Below are positions 59,501-64,000 of a stretch of DNA of 64,000 nt, in pieces. Both the position numbers and the translations under genes were made by a program. The DNA comes from Terfezia claveryi (Eukaryota > Ascomycota > Pezizomycetes > Pezizales > Pezizaceae). The stretch spans positions 1 to 64,000 of the forward strand of contig WHUX01000210.1 in NCBI GenBank assembly GCA_015179025.1, given 5' to 3'. Each line of letters starts with the position of its first letter. Position 1 is the first letter of the stretch. The notes below the pieces were generated by a model. It saw only the letters and a program-made list of their open reading frames with translations. It was not told where the DNA came from and ran no database searches.

Positions 59501-61245
59501 GAGATGATTGAGGGTAATAGTACAGCTACATGTTTGGTGTGAAATGAAAGTAGCCCCCTAATAGGCCAGCTTATTTAGGTGAGGAAGAGTAAAAGCTAGT
59601 TTTGAATACAATATATTTTGCAAATCCCATATTCTTAGAAGCTGAGGCTCCATTGACCTATGGTTTATATGAGAATAATCTACTATAATTACATTACTTC
59701 TATTAGATGTCGTTACCCTGAGTTCCAAGTTCTTAAGCAGCAATACAAGCTGTGGATTATGATTCACAACTAGATTTATACAGCATCAAGCTCCTGTTCC
59801 TATTTGAAGGTATCTGTTACAATATATGTAAAGATCAAACCAAAACTAACAGGACTAGAGACCCTTTACTCGCTAATTACGTAAATATCATTATCAAAGC
59901 CCTCCAACCCTTATCACATTCCCCCATTTCTGTCGGCGTAACCTTCTTATAAAAACACATCCATTCTAGCATCATACTTGTACCCTTTCTTCATCTATCA
60001 CATCATTTTGCTGACATAACACCACCCACCCTCTTTTCACTCAAATCTACCCACTCTTCGTTCATCCGGTGTTATCAATCTAGATCCGAGTGCTCCCCCC
60101 GCCTTCTGTACTGATAAGATGGACATGTAATAAGAGTTATGAAACGTAATCCCGACTATGCTTAGTCTCACCAGCGGAGAGGACTTATATTGTGGTCAGA
60201 GTGAGACCGGAGGTAGTAGCTGTGAATCTGGAGTGTTGAGTAAAGCCTACACAAAGATGCCAGTATTAACCCTACCAAATGACTATAATAGGTATATAGA
60301 GTAAACCCTTACCTAGTCAACTCCACCTCTGCTCGCCCTTCCCCTTCGTCTCAAAAATCCTACTTTCTTCCCTCCCCCTTAACACCCTTACCTCCTCTAA
60401 CCAAGTTGACTGATGAGATATTTTGTTATATGCTCTCCCCATTTCCATCTATGGATTCAACCGTCTCTCTTTTGATTCATCGAGGGCTACTGGTATGCAA
60501 AAGCTTCTGAAGGCGGCCGAGTTCGCTGAACACTCGTCAGCAAACTATGGAACTTGCAATGGGCTTCGACGAGCCAGCACCATAAGTATAAGCTGAGATC
60601 TACTATCTCTCTTTATCCACTTTCGTCCTCGTTCAAGTATTTTAGCTATATTTCAAGTCAGATTATACCAAAAAGACGTCGAGACTAGGGAAGACCTCTA
60701 TGTGTTCAGGGATTGAACAAAAACAACGATTACTGCGAAGTATATCGTAGTTTCAGGAATCTTCAACTTGCAGGTAGAGCGCACTAGTCCAGTTTATACC
60801 GCCCAGTATCGAACTTTCGATAATGGTTGACATTAAGCATGATGGTCCTATCTGGCAACACATAATTACAAATAGGTTCTAGGAATGCACAGTACTCCTT
60901 GCTCCTGCAAATCCGAGCAAGCTCCAATTCACGATTCACCTAGGATGCAAAATTGAAATCGTTCTCCCGCACAGTTCTCCGAGGTCGAAAGTATGTCTCA
61001 AAATATAAGTGCAGCACATATTAATATCCAGGAAAACTAGCTAGAACTGCGAATTTCTTATATATATGGAGTAGTTTGAACTTATTCTCCCGTTTATCAT
61101 TTGTCAGAATGTGTCAAAAGTATGCAACTGGATGGGATATATCCTTACAATAAACAATTGAGTTATCCCTATGCCATGAGCTTTATAATGTTCCTATTCC
61201 AATATAAATCGTGTAAGATATCTCAATATTTGAAAAGTCCCTCTT
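59501..61245. other. Gene-free AT-rich stretch
   Basis: No ORF with protein character. Short ORFs at 59558-59767 (minus) and 59752-59952 (plus) look like chance. Confidence 0.5.
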
Positions 61246-61345
61246 CCCCCACTCGTTACCTCTCCTTTTTTATTATATAAAAAAAGAAGAGAGCGAGTGT
61301 GGGCCCCCTCTCTCTCTCATCCACTAACGTGGATGAAGGAGAGTT
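61246..61345. repeat. Two adjacent hairpins
   Basis: First: an imperfect inverted repeat of about 25-nt arms around TATATA (CCCCACTCGTT...CTCTCC facing GAAGAGAGCGAGTGTGGG). Second, directly after: arms of about 15 nt with two mismatches (CTCATCCAC / GTGGATGA core) and a TAAC loop. They lie about 490 nt upstream of the oxygenase start. Confidence 0.5.
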
Positions 61346-61831
61346 GTGGGAGAACCCCGATTTCAATTAACGCGTGACCCATATCCTCGAGACTATCAAT
61401 GATCCCCCAGCGGGCCGTAAAAGAGGCACAGACAAAAGCCAACGAGTAGAAACTGAACGAGGTATATGAGTTCGCATATACCTCGAGTTATGGGGTGTGG
61501 TTACTGACAAACATCTACCTACAAAACGACTGGTTTGAGCTGGATTTTGAATTCATGTTGCATGTGACCACTGCCTTTCAGCTTCCGGGAACTTTAGATT
61601 AGACTGAGATCCAATCTAATTGTTATCGCCATTTTATTGTCCTGATATCTTCAATTTCCTTTTGACCGTTATGCCTGATGTTGCAACTTGCATAATACCT
61701 GAAACTTAGCTCTTGAACTGGGCAGACATATTTTATATCAAAGTCCCCTACGGTACCTCATGAACAACTAAATAGGCATCTCATATTCATAACCCTATCA
61801 CTTTCCCCCACTAATTCAGCTTACACCATCC

Positions 61832-62725
61832 ATGTGGCCCCCAGCCCCATCCCAACACACCCCGATTACCCCTCCATCACCGCCGAGTACATCACCCTGC
61901 CCCCACACCCTCCTTCACTCTCAACTATCCCTACACCCCTTCATCGTCATCCTCTCCAATGTCTTCACTCCCTCAGAATGCGACACCTTCCTCTCCCTTG
62001 CCACCACCTCCACAAATGGCATCTGGGGCGCCGCCGGTGTGAACACCAGCGGTAGCGGCGCACAGAGGATCTACAAAGATGCCCGTGACTGCAGAAGAAT
62101 TATCTTACACGACGAAGCTCTCGCGAAGATATTTCTTGACCGGGTACGGCCATGGTTGGAGGAGGTGAAGGTGTTAGGTGGGAAGGCTGCTGCGAGGGAA
62201 TTGAGAGGTGAAGTGGCAGAGACAGAAGGGAGAGAGGGGCAGAAGAGGAATGGGAAAGAGGAGGAGTGGGTGGGGGTTCTTGGGGCGAAGGGATTGAATG
62301 GGGTGAAATGGAGGATTACTAGGTTTGGCTAGCTATTCTCTTGAAGTCCACTCTATCTCCCCCCCCTACTTAAAGGAATGAATAATTTTTTACTGAAGTT
62401 GCTTCCCAGATTTGATCCCGCCTTGCGCTTCCTCCGCTACGTGCCGGGAAATTACTTCCGGCACCACTGTGACGAGAATAAATACCACTCCGCCACCGGA
62501 GAAATCTCCTTCATCACCTTCCATGCATATCTTAATGACGTCGAAAGGGGAGGGAGCACAAGGGTTTTCGCAGAGAGCCCGGATATGAATCCTGATACGG
62601 AGTATATTGATATCGAAGCGAAGATGGGGAGTGTAATGATGTTCCAGCAAAGGGGTGTGAGGCATTCGGGAGAGGAGGCAAAGGTGGGGTGTAAATATTC
62701 CATCAGGACCGATGTTTTGGTATAG
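61832..62725 (+). CDS. 2-oxoglutarate/Fe(II) dioxygenase, prolyl 4-hydroxylase-like
   Basis: Two exons, 61832-62322 and 62410-62725, joined by an 87-nt intron (weak donor GTTTGG, acceptor TCCCAG) that restores KWRITRFDPALRFLRYVPGN; 268 residues. The second exon has the jelly-roll iron site: HCD in NYFRHHCDENKY (H-x-D), TFHAYLNDVERGGSTRVF, and the distal His with the 2OG-binding basic residue in RHSGEEAKVGCKYSIRTDVL. That order is the P4Hc family (prolyl 4-hydroxylase alpha-like). The first exon has LHPFIVILSNVFTPSECDTF, the usual lead-in to this fold, then a charged low-complexity insert (residues ~128-150). No signal peptide, so it is likely cytosolic or nuclear, unlike collagen hydroxylases. 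The substrate cannot be told from sequence; amino-acid, peptide and small-molecule oxygenases share this fold. Confidence 0.85.
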
Positions 62726-64000
62726 GTGGGATGAGCGGTGGGGCGGGGACAGAGAAAGAAAGGAAGCTGCCAATGGGTCCGTGGAGTCAGGAAGCATAGT
62801 GTGCCGTTATATGAAAGCGGTTTCAGGGATGAAGGGTCTGAAGGACAAGAGAACTGTGTAAATCTGGACGCGGTCATCATGTCTTCTTATATTCAATGTT
62901 CTCATTGTAGATGACTTCCGTCGTTTACACCAAGGATTGTTAATTCCACCTTTATCCTCCTCGTATTTTTTCGGCCTGTTCGTAATCGAGGCACGTTTAT
63001 GATTATCATGTCAACTCGAGCTGATGCGTCGTAGCGAGCCCAGCCATGTAATTCCGGAAAGCCATTGCTTTGTTGAGGAGCAATATGCAATATTCTCCGC
63101 CTCCACCGGCATTCAGGCGCCCCTCTCCTAGCTCGGTAGGTGTTTTATCCTTCGACGTCCATCTCATAACAACTGGTATTCCGAGAAGCCAAAGGAGGTA
63201 ATTAGGACTGCGAGCCTTTAGAGTGCCATTGAATATAATTCGCAAATGTAAGAGCTCTCCTCCACTGTTAAGAACAAGGTAACTACCGGTAACTGGTCTA
63301 CGTCGGGAAGTGGGCCCTCGCTGTACTTAATTTGTTTATGCATCCCGTACCTTCACTTACGTTACTTTCTTGAATATGGTTCAGCCTAAACTCTTTTTAA
63401 CTGTTGAGCGTAAACCTAATTATTTGAGGTGATTTCGAGATTGGTTTTGGAATTAAACTCCGTTTCTATGACAAAACGTGTAGATAAAAGTTGGGCATGC
63501 TTTGTAGCAGGCCGCCACAGCCTTTCACCAAACTGAAAATCGTAGAAGATGTAGAAGTGCAGGCTTGGATGGCAGGAATTGGCGCTGGCTAACTTGCAGT
63601 AGAAGGATCAAGAATTTGAAGAAGTAGAGACGTTGCTGCTTCAGGGTAATTAGAGTAGTCTCGCAAAGTGTGCTTAATTATGCATGCAGTCTGGTCGGGT
63701 GCAAGTTCGCCAAAACCCTTACCAGTAGGAGCTACGCCTCTCTTCACAGGGGAATTCACTCACACTAAGATTAACATCAATAGGCCATGGAATAATTTAG
63801 GTATAAGGAATATTCCTGACCTTGAGATATAGATTTCCAATATTCTCCGAGACTTGATTACCAAACGAGTATTATTTCATGCGCTGAACATCCTTTGTGG
63901 TGCAATTATGGAATGCCAATGCCTAGATCTCCAAGTAGTAGGCATATAGCCTCTACACACAGCAATATACTGTTGGACAGGAGAGGGAATTCTGGCCTCC
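62726..64000. other. 3' flank and gene-free end of window
   Basis: Only short ORFs that overlap the oxygenase in antisense or have no protein character. No repeat or RNA gene recognised. Confidence 0.5.

Noticed and set aside
1..64000. CRISPR arrays, bacterial-type operons, rRNA genes, replication origins
   Set aside because: No regularly spaced direct repeats, rRNA blocks or bacterial signals. Intron-bearing fungal genes show this is eukaryotic nuclear DNA.
1..64000. A biosynthetic or immune gene cluster
   Set aside because: The recognised genes are housekeeping and stress functions in mixed orientation. No PKS, NRPS, terpene synthase, NACHT/HET core or transporter set is present.

Overview
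The window looks like nuclear DNA of a filamentous ascomycete (Pezizomycotina). Genes are interrupted by short GT..AG introns, mostly 50-90 nt. The recognisable families fit such a fungus: an Msn2/4-type C2H2 stress regulator, cytochrome c peroxidase, a thioredoxin-PITH protein, a Trm140/METTL2 tRNA methyltransferase, an M1 aminopeptidase, an OTT_1508-like deaminase and a prolyl-4-hydroxylase-like dioxygenase. Gene density is very low (about ten supported genes in 64 kb) and decayed repeats are abundant, as in transposon-rich genomes such as those of Pezizales. That placement is inference only.

Layout. 1-1.3 kb: two decayed Ty1/copia 3' ends facing each other, cut on the right by a small hairpin repeat. 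1.3-4.3 kb: repeats and no gene. 4.3-5.9 kb (minus): OTT_1508-like deaminase. 5.9-7.4 kb: tandem repeat and element fragments. 7.4-9.3 kb (minus): low-complexity protein with a conserved-looking tail. 10.3-11.5 kb (plus): degraded Pro-rich/coiled-coil/repeat locus ending in a SAM-like fragment. 12.6-14.1 kb (minus): tRNA m3C methyltransferase. 14.6-15.9 kb: small uncertain ORFs. 16.4-19.8 kb (minus): eleven-exon aminopeptidase, divergent from cytochrome c peroxidase (21.0-22.6 kb, plus). 24.4-29.8 kb (minus): about 1,750-residue unknown protein assembled here from three exons. 32.4-33.4 kb (minus): C2H2-like protein. 35.0-36.1 kb (plus): thioredoxin-PITH. 36.1-50.3 kb: 14 kb with no supportable gene but several inverted-repeat elements. 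50.3-52.1 kb (plus): Msn2/4-like factor. 52.1-61.8 kb: gene-poor, with a 1.3-kb integrase remnant bracketed by 47-nt inverted repeats. 61.8-62.7 kb (plus): 2OG-Fe(II) oxygenase.

The genes are mostly housekeeping or stress genes (redox: Ccp1 and thioredoxin-PITH; stress transcription: Msn2-like; translation: Trm140-like; protein turnover: aminopeptidase). They do not form an evident pathway cluster. The less ordinary signals are in the non-genic DNA: a three-copy element of about 90 nt with conserved hairpin architecture and changed stem bases, and the integrase remnant with inverted termini, which resembles a Ginger/KRBA2-type DNA transposon more than an LTR element. All exon borders were placed by eye from splice signals and reading frame.
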